From positions 1-64,000 of the forward strand of contig CAZKJW010000002.1 in assembly GCA_964553125.1 (NCBI GenBank): a stretch of DNA of 64,000 bases. The letters run 5' to 3'. A model generated the notes under the pieces. The model saw only the letters and a program-made list of their open reading frames with translations. It was not told where the DNA came from and searched no databases. Below are positions 24,781-33,840 of this stretch, in pieces. The number at the start of each line of letters is the position of its first letter. Position 1 is the first letter of the stretch. The stretch comes from Aphodomonas sp964553125 (GTDB lineage: Bacteria > Bacillota > Clostridia > Christensenellales > Aristaeellaceae). A program made the translations under genes and the position numbers.

Positions 24781-26019
24781 ATGGCGGATACATTCACATA
24801 CGAACAGGCGCTTGCGTTCATTCACGGCGCGGCGGGTCATGGAAAAAAGGCGGGGCTGGACAACATGCGCGCGCTGCTGGCGCGGCTGGGCAACCCGCAA
24901 AAGCAGTTTCAGAGCGTACACGTTGCGGGCACAAACGGAAAGGGCTCGGTATGCGCGTTCATTCACGCCGGGCTGATGCTGGCCGGCAAGAAGACGGGGC
25001 TGTACACGTCGCCGTTTCTGCAACGCTATAACGAGCGCATCCGTGTGAACGGAATGCCCATTGACGATGACGCGCTGGCGCGCTATACGGCTGAAACAGC
25101 GCGCGAAGTGGAAGCGCTGCGCGCGCAGGGCATTGCGCCTACGGAGTTTGAAATTGGAACGGCGATTGCGTTCCTATGCTTCGCGCGCGAGGCGGTTGAT
25201 ATCGCCGTGATTGAGGTCGGTCTGGGCGGAAGGTTCGACTCGACAAACGTGATCACACCGCTGGTTTGCGCGATTGCGTCGATCGGGCTGGATCATGTGA
25301 AAACGCTTGGAGACACGCCGGAAAAAATCGCGTTTGAGAAGGCGGGCATTGCAAAGCAGGGCGTGCCGATGATCCTCTCGGCGCAGGTGACGGGCGGCCC
25401 GTGCGAGGTGATTGCCGCGCATTGCAGGGCGGTGGGCGCGCCGCTGCTTTTTGCCGAAAGAGAAGAAAAGGCGACGCTGGGGCTGAATGGCGCGCATCAG
25501 CGCTTTAACGCGGGCGTCGCGCATCTGGCGCTTGAAACGCTGGGGATACCGGAAGCGACGATTCTTGAAGGTCTCCGCTGCGCGCGCTGGCCGGCGCGGC
25601 TGGAGTGGATCGGCGAAGCGCCGCCGCTTCTGCTGGACGGCGCGCACAATCCGCAGGGCGCGCAGGCGCTGGCGCAGTATGTCCGGGCAATGCCGAGGAC
25701 AAAAACCGTTCTGGTTTGCGGAATCCTGCGCGATAAGGACTGGCATGGCATCGTGAAGGCGCTTGCGCCCGTGTGCGATGAAATGCTTGCAGTCAGGCCG
25801 GACAGCGAACGCGCGCTGGAAAGCGGCGAGCTGGCGGCGGCGTTTCGGCTGCTGGGAATTCCCGCGCAGAGCGCGGAAAACGTATCCGAGGCGCTCGCAA
25901 TGGCGAAGGCGCACGCTGGAGCGGACGGGCGCGTGATTGTTGCCGGGTCGCTGTATCTGGCGGGAGAAGCACGGACGCTGCTGAAAGGCTATGACGACGC
26001 GTTACTGAAAACGGAGTGA
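24781..26019 (+). CDS. folC: Folylpolyglutamate synthase/dihydrofolate synthase
   Basis: Adds glutamate to folates (and possibly to dihydropteroate) using ATP. The 412 residues include the Mur-ligase-like P-loop VHVAGTNGKGSV (about 43-54), TSPFLQRYNERIRVNG (about 74-89), EVGLGGRFDSTNVI (about 143-156) and LLDGAHNPQGA in the C-terminal domain. The ATG at 24781 is preferred to upstream codons because the protein then begins at the usual helix, with GGAGAG eleven bases before it. The stop precedes the rsmH start by five bases. Confidence 0.94.
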   Translation: MADTFTYEQALAFIHGAAGHGKKAGLDNMRALLARLGNPQKQFQSVHVAGTNGKGSVCAFIHAGLMLAGKKTGLYTSPFLQRYNERIRVNGMPIDDDALARYTAETAREVEALRAQGIAPTEFEIGTAIAFLCFAREAVDIAVIEVGLGGRFDSTNVITPLVCAIASIGLDHVKTLGDTPEKIAFEKAGIAKQGVPMILSAQVTGGPCEVIAAHCRAVGAPLLFAEREEKATLGLNGAHQRFNAGVAHLALETLGIPEATILEGLRCARWPARLEWIGEAPPLLLDGAHNPQGAQALAQYVRAMPRTKTVLVCGILRDKDWHGIVKALAPVCDEMLAVRPDSERALESGELAAAFRLLGIPAQSAENVSEALAMAKAHAGADGRVIVAGSLYLAGEARTLLKGYDDALLKTE

Positions 26020-26024
26020 GAGAG

Positions 26025-26954
26025 ATGAGCGAATTTCACCATATTCCCGTCATGCTGGACGAGGTGCTGGACGCGCTGAAGCCGGAAGCCGGGAAGGTAT
26101 ACATCGACGGCACGCTGGGCGGCGGCGGACATACGGGCGAATTGCTCGGCCGCGGCGCGGCGGTGTACGGCATTGATCGCGATGCGGACGCGCTGGCGGC
26201 GGCGACCGCGCGGCTTGGCGGCCATGAGGGATTTCATGCCATCCGCGGAAATTTCCATGACATGAAAGCGCTGGCGATGCAGAATGGCATTCCGCTGTTG
26301 GACGGCGTGCTGCTTGATTTGGGCGTGTCGAGCTTTCAGCTGGACACGGCAGAGCGCGGTTTTTCCTATCATGCAGATGCGGCGCTGGACATGCGCATGG
26401 ATCAGAGCCAGCCGTTCACAGCGGAAACGCTTGTGAATACATGGCCGAAGGAAGAAATTGCACGCATTTTGCGCGAGTATGGCGAAGAAAGCTGGGCGGA
26501 CCGGATTGCGGCGATGATTCTGGAGCATCGCGCGAAGAAGCCGCTTGAGACGACCGGCGACCTTGTGCGGGCTGTGGACGCTGCAATTCCGAGAAAGATT
26601 CGCGACAGAGACAAGGGCCATTCGGCGCAGAAGACGTTTCAGGCAATCCGGATTGCCGTGAACGACGAGCTTGCGCCGCTGACGCAGGCGCTTGAGGACG
26701 CCGTGGAGCTGCTTGCGCCGGGCGGACGACTGGCAGTGATCACGTTCCATTCGCTTGAGGATAGAATCGTAAAGCAGGCTTTAAGGCGGATGGAAAATCC
26801 GTGTACATGCCCGCCCGGACTGCCGGTCTGTATTTGCGGAAAAAAACCGACCGTCCGTCTGCCTTCGCGAGGCGCGATAAAGCCCAGCAACGAGGAGACG
26901 CAACAAAATCCGCGCGCGCGCAGCGCAAAGCTGCGCGTTGCGGAAAAGCTGTGA
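26025..26954 (+). CDS. rsmH: 16S rRNA (cytosine-1402-N4)-methyltransferase
   Basis: Methylates C1402 in the ribosomal P site with S-adenosylmethionine. The 309 residues begin with FHHIPVMLDEVLDAL and show TLGGGGHT (about 29-36), GIDRDADAL, LDLGVSSFQLD (about 95-105), HSLEDRIVKQ and the C-terminal NPRARSAKLRV. RsmH is normally the second gene of the dcw cluster after mraZ; here it sits between folC and rsmI about 12 kb away, next to the enzyme that modifies the same nucleotide. Confidence 0.97.
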   Translation: MSEFHHIPVMLDEVLDALKPEAGKVYIDGTLGGGGHTGELLGRGAAVYGIDRDADALAAATARLGGHEGFHAIRGNFHDMKALAMQNGIPLLDGVLLDLGVSSFQLDTAERGFSYHADAALDMRMDQSQPFTAETLVNTWPKEEIARILREYGEESWADRIAAMILEHRAKKPLETTGDLVRAVDAAIPRKIRDRDKGHSAQKTFQAIRIAVNDELAPLTQALEDAVELLAPGGRLAVITFHSLEDRIVKQALRRMENPCTCPPGLPVCICGKKPTVRLPSRGAIKPSNEETQQNPRARSAKLRVAEKL

Positions 26955-26962
26955 GGGAGAAT

Positions 26963-27829
26963 ATGCCAAAGCTGTATGTTGTCGCAACGCCCATAGGCAA
27001 TTTGTCGGATTTGTCGCCGCGCGCGCTGGAAACGCTGCAAAGCGTTTCGCTGATTGCGGCGGAGGATACGCGCGTGACGGGGAACCTGCTGCGCAAGTTC
27101 GGCATTGAAAAGCCCATGATTTCCTGCCATCGGCACAATGAAGCCGACCGGCTTGAAGGGATTATCGGCAGGATGCTGGAAGAAAACATTGACGCTGCGC
27201 TTACGACGGACGCGGGCACTCCGGCTGTTTCCGATCCGGGGGATTTGCTTGTGCGCGAGGCGGCGAAGGCGGGCATTGAGGTGATTCCGATTCCCGGCTG
27301 CTGCGCGGTGGCCACGGCGCTTTCGGCGTGCGGTTTTTCGTCGCGGGAGTTTGCTTTTTATGGCTTTTTGCCGCGCGAAAAGGGCGATTTGCGCAAGAAG
27401 CTGGAGAGTATTTCCCGGGGAATTCCGGTGTGCGTGGCGTATGAGTCGCCGCACCGTGTGACGGATCTGATTGCTGTGCTGGCTGAAAAATACCCGGATT
27501 GCTCGGTTTGCTGCTGCTGCGACCTGACGAAGCTGCATGAAAAGATTTATCGCGGGTCTGCGGTGCAGGTGCTCGACGCGCTGAAGGCAAACCCGAAGGC
27601 TGAGAAGGGCGAATACTGCCTTGTGCTGGATTTCTCAACGCAGAAAATGGAGCCGGTTGAGGAAAAAAAGGCGGAGCAGAGCCTGGAAGGCGCAATTCTG
27701 ACGCGGATGTTTGAAGGGTGCAGCGCGCAGGAGGCGACTGCGGAATTGATCGCGCAGGGCGCGAAAAAGAACGACGTGAAGCGCGCCGCCATCGCAGTGA
27801 AGGAATGGCTTGCCGAAATGGCGGAATAA
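26963..27829 (+). CDS. rsmI: 16S rRNA (cytidine-1402-2'-O)-methyltransferase
   Basis: Adds the 2'-O-methyl to C1402, completing m4Cm1402 with RsmH. The 288-residue protein has the tetrapyrrole-methylase-like fold: LYVVATPIGNLSDLSPRALETL at the start, AEDTRVTGNLL, DAGTPAVSDPG (about 79-89) and VAYESPHRV (about 155-163). The C-terminal 50 residues form a small helical domain. It lies eight bases after rsmH, giving one operon for both modifications of the same base. Confidence 0.96.
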   Translation: MPKLYVVATPIGNLSDLSPRALETLQSVSLIAAEDTRVTGNLLRKFGIEKPMISCHRHNEADRLEGIIGRMLEENIDAALTTDAGTPAVSDPGDLLVREAAKAGIEVIPIPGCCAVATALSACGFSSREFAFYGFLPREKGDLRKKLESISRGIPVCVAYESPHRVTDLIAVLAEKYPDCSVCCCCDLTKLHEKIYRGSAVQVLDALKANPKAEKGEYCLVLDFSTQKMEPVEEKKAEQSLEGAILTRMFEGCSAQEATAELIAQGAKKNDVKRAAIAVKEWLAEMAE

Positions 27830-27843
27830 AGCAAAAAGAACAA

Positions 27844-27882
27844 AACAGACCGTATTCTCAAAAATAGAATGCGGTCTGTTTT
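27844..27882 (+). terminator. Rho-independent terminator
   Basis: AACAGACCGTATTCT pairs with AGAATGCGGTCTGTT (one G-T pair) across a short A-rich loop, followed by TTC. It ends folC-rsmH-rsmI and stands just upstream of the phosphoglucomutase gene. Confidence 0.8.
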
Positions 27883-27911
27883 CAAGGAAAGCGCGAAGGG
27901 AGAGCGGAACC

Positions 27912-29597
27912 ATGCAAAACAATGCGCAGGAAAAATATGAACGCTGGCGCGACAGCGCTGAGGACTGCGAAATTGTCGAAGAATTGCAGCAAATCGGGCG
28001 GGATGACGCGCAGATTGCAGAGCGTTTTGGCAGCGAGCTTGCCTTCGGTACGGGCGGCCTGCGCGGCGTGCTCGGCGCAGGAACGGCGCGAATGAACGTT
28101 TACACGGTGCGGCGCGCAACGCAGGGGCTGGCGGAATATCTGCTCGCGTCCGGCCTGCCGCGCAAAGCGGCAATCTCCTACGACAGTCGCATCAAGAGCG
28201 ATGTTTTTGCGCGCGAAACGGCGGCAGTGCTGGCGGCGAACGGCATTGAGGTCTGGCTGTATCCCCGGCTGGAGCCAACACCGGCGCTCAGCTGGGCGGT
28301 GCGATACTACGACTGCGGCGCGGGCGTGTGCATCACGGCGAGTCACAATCCTGCGCAATACAACGGCTATAAGGTTTACGGGCCGGACGGGTGTCAGATC
28401 ACGCTGGAAGCGGCGGAAAGGATTTCAGAGCGCATTGCGCGGGTGGACTGTTTTACGGGCGTAAAGACCGCTTCGCTTGAAGATGCGGAAGCGTCGGGAA
28501 AGCTCCATTGGATTTCCGACCAATGCCTGAACGATTATGTAGAGGCGGTCTGTGCGCTTCGCATTGGAAGCGGAGCGGGGCTTTCCGACCTGAAGCTCGT
28601 TTATACGCCGCTGAACGGAACAGGCTTGGAATGCGTCTCCATGCTTGCAGAAAAGACCGGAGTTCACGAAATTACCGTTGTCCCGGAGCAGAAAGAGCCC
28701 GACGGTCGGTTTCCAACCTGCCCGTATCCGAACCCTGAGATTCGCGAGGCAATGGCAAAAGGGCTTGCGCTCTGCGAGACGGTCAAGCCGGACATCCTGC
28801 TCGGAACCGACCCGGACTGCGATCGATGCGGTGCGGCTGTTCCGGACGGGCGCGGCGGATACCGGCTGATCAGCGGCAACGAGATGGGCGTGATTCTGCT
28901 GGATTTCATTTGCCGGATGCGTCTTGAGAACGGAACCATGCCCGCGCATCCCGTGTGCGTGACGACGATTGTTTCGACGGCGATGGCCGATGCGGTCGCT
29001 GCAAAATATGGCGTGGAAGTTCGGCGCGTGCTGACGGGCTTTAAGTTTATCGGCGAGCAAATCGGGCTGCTGGAAAAAGCCGGGGAAGCGGAGCGGTTCA
29101 TCTTTGGCTTTGAGGAGAGCTACGGCTATCTTTCCGGCGCGCATGTGCGCGATAAGGACGGCGTGAATGCCGTGCTGCTGATTTGCGAAGCCGCCGCCTG
29201 GAACGCCAGTCAGGGACGGACGCTTCTGGACGCGCTGAACGCGCTTTATGCCGAGCATGGGTATTATCGCGAGGAACTGCGTAGCGCTGCGTTTGAAGGC
29301 GCGGACGGCGCGGAAAGAATGAACGCGCTGATGCGCAGCCTGCGCACTGCGCCCCTGAGAGAAATTGCGGGGCTGCCGGTGACGCGGCAGATTGATTATG
29401 CCGCGGGCGTGCAGGGGCTGCCGCCGGCAAACGTTTTGGAGTATTGGCTGCAGGGCGGCGCAAAGCTGATCATCCGGCCTTCGGGAACGGAGCCGAAGAT
29501 CAAGTTTTATGTATCAGCACATGAAAAAACGGAGTGCGAAGCGAGCAGAATTTGCCTGAAAATCTGCGAAGAAGCCGTAAAAATGGTGAATGAATAA
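27912..29597 (+). CDS. Phosphoglucomutase/phosphomannomutase (alpha-D-phosphohexomutase)
   Basis: Interconverts hexose 1- and 6-phosphates, feeding nucleotide sugars and glycogen or glycolysis. The 561 residues have the four-domain layout: FGTGGLRGVLGAG near 45, the phosphoserine loop TASHNPAQYNGYKVYG (about 143-158), the metal site DPDCDRCG (about 301-308), the sugar-binding FGFEESYGYL (about 398-407) and the phosphate-binding RPSGTEPKIKFY (about 521-532). Length and motifs fit the PgcA-type enzyme of Firmicutes. The ATG at 27912 lies downstream of a GGGAG site. Choice between glucose and mannose substrates is not decided. Confidence 0.93.
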   Translation: MQNNAQEKYERWRDSAEDCEIVEELQQIGRDDAQIAERFGSELAFGTGGLRGVLGAGTARMNVYTVRRATQGLAEYLLASGLPRKAAISYDSRIKSDVFARETAAVLAANGIEVWLYPRLEPTPALSWAVRYYDCGAGVCITASHNPAQYNGYKVYGPDGCQITLEAAERISERIARVDCFTGVKTASLEDAEASGKLHWISDQCLNDYVEAVCALRIGSGAGLSDLKLVYTPLNGTGLECVSMLAEKTGVHEITVVPEQKEPDGRFPTCPYPNPEIREAMAKGLALCETVKPDILLGTDPDCDRCGAAVPDGRGGYRLISGNEMGVILLDFICRMRLENGTMPAHPVCVTTIVSTAMADAVAAKYGVEVRRVLTGFKFIGEQIGLLEKAGEAERFIFGFEESYGYLSGAHVRDKDGVNAVLLICEAAAWNASQGRTLLDALNALYAEHGYYREELRSAAFEGADGAERMNALMRSLRTAPLREIAGLPVTRQIDYAAGVQGLPPANVLEYWLQGGAKLIIRPSGTEPKIKFYVSAHEKTECEASRICLKICEEAVKMVNE

Positions 29598-29605
29598 AAT
29601 AATAC

Positions 29606-29635
29606 TTGCATTTTATGGTTACAAGGGAATATAAT
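29606..29635 (+). promoter_or_regulatory. Sigma-A promoter for the GGDEF gene
   Basis: TTGCAT (29606-29611) and TATAAT (29630-29635), 18-base spacer, about 60 bases upstream of the start codon. Confidence 0.72.
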
Positions 29636-29694
29636 AAGTAATAAGCTGAGTAATTTTGAGTGGCCGGAACGTCTATGGAAAGGGGAGAAAGCAG

Positions 29695-30831
29695 ATGACG
29701 CAGGTTCTCACCGCGGAAGTGAACGTCCTTTGCATCCTCATTATTTTTATTCTAACGCTGCGAACCGTGCGAGCGGATCGCTCCAGCAAGCAGGAAGCGT
29801 TGCTGTGCATGTATATTTTCACGATGCTTTTCTGCGCGAGCGATATCTTCTGGCGGGCAATGGACGGGCAAAGCGTATACGGCGCAAAGATTGTAAACTA
29901 CATTGCGAATGCTATATACTTCACGTTCTGTATGCTGAGCACGTATTTTGCCTTTTGCTACTCTGAAAACGTCATCAACGCCAAGTGGATCCGCAACCGC
30001 AAATGCTATTTTTATGTGCTGATTCCAGCCTTGCTTGTCAGCGTTCTCGCTGTGGTATCCTGTGTGACCGAGTGGATGTTCTATATTGACGAGAATGGTT
30101 TTTATCAGCGGGGCCCGCTGCATTTTGTGCAGCCGGTGGTATGCGTGACATATTTTGCAGCCGCGTCGATCCGTGCGCTGGTTAAGGGGAAGCGCGCGTC
30201 GGCCTATACGGAACGCGAGACGGATTTTACGATTGCGTCTTTTGCCGTGATTCCGGTGGTGGGCGGAATTCTCCAGCTGTTCTTTTCGGATATTCCGGTG
30301 CTGTGTCCGATGCTGACGCTTGCGCTGGTTATGGTGTTCATCAACATTCAGGAGAGCTACATCACGCAGGACAGCCTCACGAAGCTGGGCAACCGCTATC
30401 GCCTGATGAGCAAGCTCGAAGAAAAAATGGGCAAATACAAAAACGCGCGTGAGGGTGCGCTGTATCTGATCATGATGGACATCGACCACTTCAAGCAGAT
30501 CAACGATGAGTTCGGTCACGTGGAGGGCGACCGCGCGCTGATTCGCGTGGCGGACGCCATGAGGGAAAACTGCAAGGACAGGGGCGGCTATGCGTCCCGC
30601 CTTGGCGGGGATGAATTCGCCATCGTGCTTGAAGCCGAAAACGAGGAACGCGTGGAGAATATGATCCGCGAGATTCGCCGGGAGATTGAAGAAAATGGCC
30701 GGGATGAAGCATATAGCGTGAACGTCAGCGCCGGCTTTGCGAAATATAATCCGGATACGATGAACATTTCCGGCCTGCTGGCGGCGGCGGATGTGCAGCT
30801 GTATAAGGACAAGCAGAAAAAGACGCGTTGA
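29695..30831 (+). CDS. Membrane-bound GGDEF-domain diguanylate cyclase
   Basis: Makes c-di-GMP from GTP. The 378 residues have about seven hydrophobic helices in the N-terminal 215, then a GGDEF domain (about 220-378) with DSLTKLGNRYRL, MDIDHFKQINDEFGHVEGDRAL and an intact RLGGDEFAIVL active site near residue 303. The RxxD inhibitory site upstream of the motif is not present (KDRG at that position), so product feedback may be lost. The ATG at 29695 follows an AAGGGGAG site. The input signal is unknown. Confidence 0.92.
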   Translation: MTQVLTAEVNVLCILIIFILTLRTVRADRSSKQEALLCMYIFTMLFCASDIFWRAMDGQSVYGAKIVNYIANAIYFTFCMLSTYFAFCYSENVINAKWIRNRKCYFYVLIPALLVSVLAVVSCVTEWMFYIDENGFYQRGPLHFVQPVVCVTYFAAASIRALVKGKRASAYTERETDFTIASFAVIPVVGGILQLFFSDIPVLCPMLTLALVMVFINIQESYITQDSLTKLGNRYRLMSKLEEKMGKYKNAREGALYLIMMDIDHFKQINDEFGHVEGDRALIRVADAMRENCKDRGGYASRLGGDEFAIVLEAENEERVENMIREIRREIEENGRDEAYSVNVSAGFAKYNPDTMNISGLLAAADVQLYKDKQKKTR

Positions 30832-30856
30832 CCCCCGGCGGAATTTGCGCTATAAT
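30828..30856 (+). promoter_or_regulatory. Consensus-like promoter placed so that the next mRNA is probably leaderless
   Basis: TTGACC (30828-30833) and TATAAT (30851-30856), 17-base spacer. The -35 overlaps the stop of the GGDEF gene. Only seven bases lie between the -10 and the ATG at 30864. Confidence 0.85.
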
Positions 30857-30863
30857 TTTTTCT

Positions 30864-31646
30864 ATGAGAATTGGAATGAGCACCGCGGCGTATTACAGCC
30901 GCATGGAAACGGAAGAAGCGGCGGCTTTTCTGGCGTCGCTCGGCGTTCCGTGCTGCGAAGCATTTTTGCAGACGGAAAGCGAGTATCTTCCGTCGTTTGG
31001 ATTGAAACTCAAGAACCTTGCAGGCGGGATGGACGTCGTTTCCGTACACAACAGAACGTTTCATTTTGAGAGCGATCTCCTTGGGCAGTCGCCGCGCCAG
31101 CGCGCGGACGGCTTTTTCATGTTGGAGACGTTTCTGCAAACCGCGGAGCTGCTTGGCGCGCACGTTTACGTTTATCACGGGCCGCCGCGTCTGCGGGGGA
31201 ATTGCCCGCCGCTCGACCGGTGGCAGCCCCACATTGAAGAAACGATGGAGCGCTGCCGCCGCCATGGAGTCCGCCTGTGCTGGGAAACAGTCAGCTGGGC
31301 GTGGCTCAACTCCATGGAGCGGATTGAGGAATTTGCGCGCCGCTGGCCGGAGATCGGCTTCACGCTGGACGTCAAGCAGGTGATGGAGCTTGGGATGGAA
31401 CCTGCGCGCGTCGCGGAAACGATGGGAGAGCGGCTGCGCCACGTTCACATACTCGACTTTGACGAAAACGGCCGCCATGTGCTGCCCGGCAGGGGACGCA
31501 GCGATTTCCGCGATTTGTCAAAGGCGCTGCGCGCCGTAAATTATCAGGGCGATATCATTCTGGAACCCTATGCGGCTCAAACGGAAGACACAGGCGAGGT
31601 GCTTCGCTCGATTGAATGGCTTCGGGAGACTTTTCAGGCCGGATGA
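30864..31646 (+). CDS. Sugar phosphate isomerase/epimerase-like TIM barrel protein
   Basis: A 260-residue protein of the xylose isomerase-like/AP endonuclease 2 superfamily: strand 1 MRIGMSTAAYY, VVSVHNRTFHF, HVYVYHGPPR, VRLCWETVSW, FTLDVKQ, HVHILDFD and a terminal DIILEPY, with His, Glu and Asp residues at the expected metal-site strand ends. Substrate is not predictable. No ribosome-binding site precedes the ATG, and a strong promoter ends seven bases upstream. A later Met (30876) also lacks a site and would delete strand 1. Confidence 0.82.
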   Translation: MRIGMSTAAYYSRMETEEAAAFLASLGVPCCEAFLQTESEYLPSFGLKLKNLAGGMDVVSVHNRTFHFESDLLGQSPRQRADGFFMLETFLQTAELLGAHVYVYHGPPRLRGNCPPLDRWQPHIEETMERCRRHGVRLCWETVSWAWLNSMERIEEFARRWPEIGFTLDVKQVMELGMEPARVAETMGERLRHVHILDFDENGRHVLPGRGRSDFRDLSKALRAVNYQGDIILEPYAAQTEDTGEVLRSIEWLRETFQAG

Positions 31647-31664
31647 ATGGAAGGAGCGGGAGCG

Positions 31665-33119
31665 ATGACGATAACGTTTTCCGAATGGATTGAGCAGCCT
31701 GCGGTTGGGCTTGCGTGCGTGCTGGCGCTGCTGGTGCTGTGCATGATCCCGCTGTTTGTGAAAATTGCGCGGCAGAAGCGGTTCCTTGAAAGGAAAATGC
31801 ATCAGATTGAAGCCTCGCTGCGCGAGAGCATTTCGGATTTCAGCGACGCAAACGGCAGGGAACGCGCTGCCGACCGCGACGAAATGAACCGGACGCTGCG
31901 CGGGATGAACGATTCGATCGTAAGCGTGATCGGCGAGATGTCGCGGACGCAGCAGAATCAGCTGGATTCGTTCGGCGCGCAGATCCGCGCGACAAACCGC
32001 GCCGATGAGGAGCGCATGGAGCGCATGAGGCAGAGCATCGACGCGAAGTTGCAGGATTACGACCGTCAGATGGAGCGGGTTTCTAAAACGCTTGACGATA
32101 AGCTGGCCGTTAACGAGCAGCGCCTGAACGAGATGCGCAGAACGCTTGACGCGAGCATGACGCGCCTTCAGGGTGAGAACGAAAAAAAGCTCGAACAGAT
32201 TCGCGTGACGGTGGATGAGAAGCTCAACTCCACGCTGGACAAGCGGTTGGGCGAGTCGTTCCGGACGGTGTCGGAGCGGCTGGAGCAGGTGTATAAAGGA
32301 CTGGGCGAAATGCAGAACCTTGCCGCCGGCGTCGGCGACCTGAAAAAGGTGCTGACGAACGTCAAAACGCGCGGCGTGTGGGGCGAGGTGCAGCTCGGCG
32401 CGCTGCTGGAGCAGTATCTTGCGCCAGGGCAATATGACACAAACGTTGTCGTGAAGCCTGCAAGCAGGGAACGGGTGGAATTCGCAGTGCGGCTTCCGGG
32501 GCGGAATGACGGGAGTCAGGTTGTCTATCTTCCGATTGATTCCAAGTTCCCCATGGAGGATTATCGGCGGCTGGTGGAAGCATCCGATGCGGGCGACAAG
32601 GAGGGCGAGAACGCCGCTGCCGCCGCGCTGACTGCGGCCATCAAAAACGAAGCGCGGCGCATTCACAGCAAATACATTGACCCGCCGCACACGACGGATT
32701 TTGCAATTATGTTCCTTCCGGTGGAAGGGCTGTACGCCGAAGTGCTTCGCCAGAACGGAATTGTCGAATGGCTGCAGAATGAGTATCGCATTGTTGTAAC
32801 GGGACCGACCACGCTGCTCGCATTCTTGAACAGCCTGCAGATGGGCTTCCGCACGATTGCGATTGAGAAGCGGTCTTCCGAGGTGTGGGAACTGCTTGGC
32901 GCAGTGAAAACGGAGTTCGGCAAGTTTGCGACGCTGCTTGAAAAGACGCAGGATCGTCTGCGCAGCGCAAGCAACAGCATTGAGGAAGCGGCGCGAAAGA
33001 CGCGCACGATTGAGCGGAAGCTCTCGGGCGTGCAGGCGCTGTCGGAAGCTGATTCGAGGCGGATGATTGATCTGTCTGGCGATGAGGAAGCTGCACTGCG
33101 CTTCGATGAAAACGAATAG
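31665..33119 (+). CDS. rmuC: DNA recombination protein RmuC homologue
   Basis: RmuC-family proteins limit inversions and rearrangements at repeats and have a predicted nuclease fold. The 484 residues show one N-terminal membrane helix (about 12-33), a long charged coiled coil (about 40-210) and the RmuC domain (about 215-430) with VKTRGVWGEVQLG, YLPIDSKFPMEDY (the D-S-K of the PD-(D/E)xK core) and YIDPPHTTDFAIMFLPVEGLYAEVL. The C-terminal tail is helical. An AAGGAG site precedes ATG 31665, which is preferred to the upstream ATG 31647. Confidence 0.93.
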   Translation: MTITFSEWIEQPAVGLACVLALLVLCMIPLFVKIARQKRFLERKMHQIEASLRESISDFSDANGRERAADRDEMNRTLRGMNDSIVSVIGEMSRTQQNQLDSFGAQIRATNRADEERMERMRQSIDAKLQDYDRQMERVSKTLDDKLAVNEQRLNEMRRTLDASMTRLQGENEKKLEQIRVTVDEKLNSTLDKRLGESFRTVSERLEQVYKGLGEMQNLAAGVGDLKKVLTNVKTRGVWGEVQLGALLEQYLAPGQYDTNVVVKPASRERVEFAVRLPGRNDGSQVVYLPIDSKFPMEDYRRLVEASDAGDKEGENAAAAALTAAIKNEARRIHSKYIDPPHTTDFAIMFLPVEGLYAEVLRQNGIVEWLQNEYRIVVTGPTTLLAFLNSLQMGFRTIAIEKRSSEVWELLGAVKTEFGKFATLLEKTQDRLRSASNSIEEAARKTRTIERKLSGVQALSEADSRRMIDLSGDEEAALRFDENE

Positions 33120-33158
33120 TTGGATGAAGACAGCGCGACGGCGCTGAATCCCGTGGAT

Positions 33159-33201
33159 TCCCGTAGGGCGACTGACGCCGCCTTGCGGGATGTCGTTTTA
33201 T
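33159..33201 (+). terminator. Terminator-like hairpin after rmuC
   Basis: CCCGTAGGGCG (33160-33170) pairs with CGCCTTGCGGG (33179-33189) through 11 pairs including two G-U, and a weak GTTTTATT tract follows six bases later. A smaller GAATC/GATTC hairpin overlaps its 5' side. Confidence 0.45.
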
Positions 33202-33241
33202 TACCGGACAATACGCATGAGCGGAGAAGAAAGGAACGGGC

Positions 33242-33744
33242 ATGCGAATGAGCAGGAAAAACGGTTTTGCGCTCCCGGTGCATATCGTTTCAGCCGCAGG
33301 CTTGGTGCGGCGGGGAGATGAAGTGCTGCTCGTGCGCTCGCCAAGGCGGGGCTGGGAATTTCCGGGCGGACAGGTGGAGCAGGGAGAAAGCGTTCTTGCC
33401 GCGCTGCATCGTGAAATATGGGAAGAAACGGGCGTTGAAGGTTTGTAGGAGAATACAGCAACGTGGCGGAAAAGCCGGGCTATGGCGTGCTGGAAGGCAC
33501 AATGCTGCCGACGATAGTAAACCTGACGTTCTTGTGCGAATATGCGGGCGGAGAACTGCAAACCTCAGAGGAGAGCGTCGAGGTGGAATGGGTGGACTGC
33601 GCGCAAGCGCGCAGACGCGTGACGTTTCCGCCGCTGGCGCGGAGGCTTTCGCACATGCTGGACTATGACGGGAGAGTGCGGTTTGAAGCGTTCCGCATGA
33701 CGGGCGATGCGATGGAAATCCTTGAGGAGAAGGTTTTGCAGTGA
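33242..33744 (+). pseudogene. Nudix hydrolase gene with a frameshift
   Basis: The 5' frame (33242-33448) encodes a Nudix N-terminus with a perfect Nudix box, GGQVEQGESVLAALHREIWEETGV, then hits TAG at 33446-33448. The next frame continues the same fold through VGEYSNVAEKPGYGV, VNLTFLCEYAGGEL, SEESVEVEWVD and a C-terminal helix to 33744. A single missing base near 33443-33445, in a GTTTG context, restores one protein of about 167 residues. It would hydrolyse a nucleoside diphosphate derivative. True mutation and sequencing or assembly error cannot be told apart here. Confidence 0.82.
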
Positions 33745-33784
33745 AGGCTGCGCGGCTGTAAAGCCGAAAAAACAGCATAAAACA

Positions 33785-33822
33785 ACGACCGGCGCTTGTG
33801 CAGAGACGAGCGCCGGCCGTTT
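33785..33822. terminator. Hairpin terminator between convergent genes
   Basis: CCGGCGCT (33789-33796) and AGCGCCGG (33809-33816) form a GC-rich stem with flanking ACG/CGT, followed by a short TTTG and preceded by AACAA. It separates the Nudix gene (+) from kbl (-). Confidence 0.6.
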
Positions 33823-33840
33823 GCTTCGCGGGAATAGCTT

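Noticed and set aside
33120..33241. Regulatory RNA between rmuC and the Nudix gene
   Set aside because: The stacked hairpins are better explained as a terminator-like structure; no known riboswitch motif was recognised.
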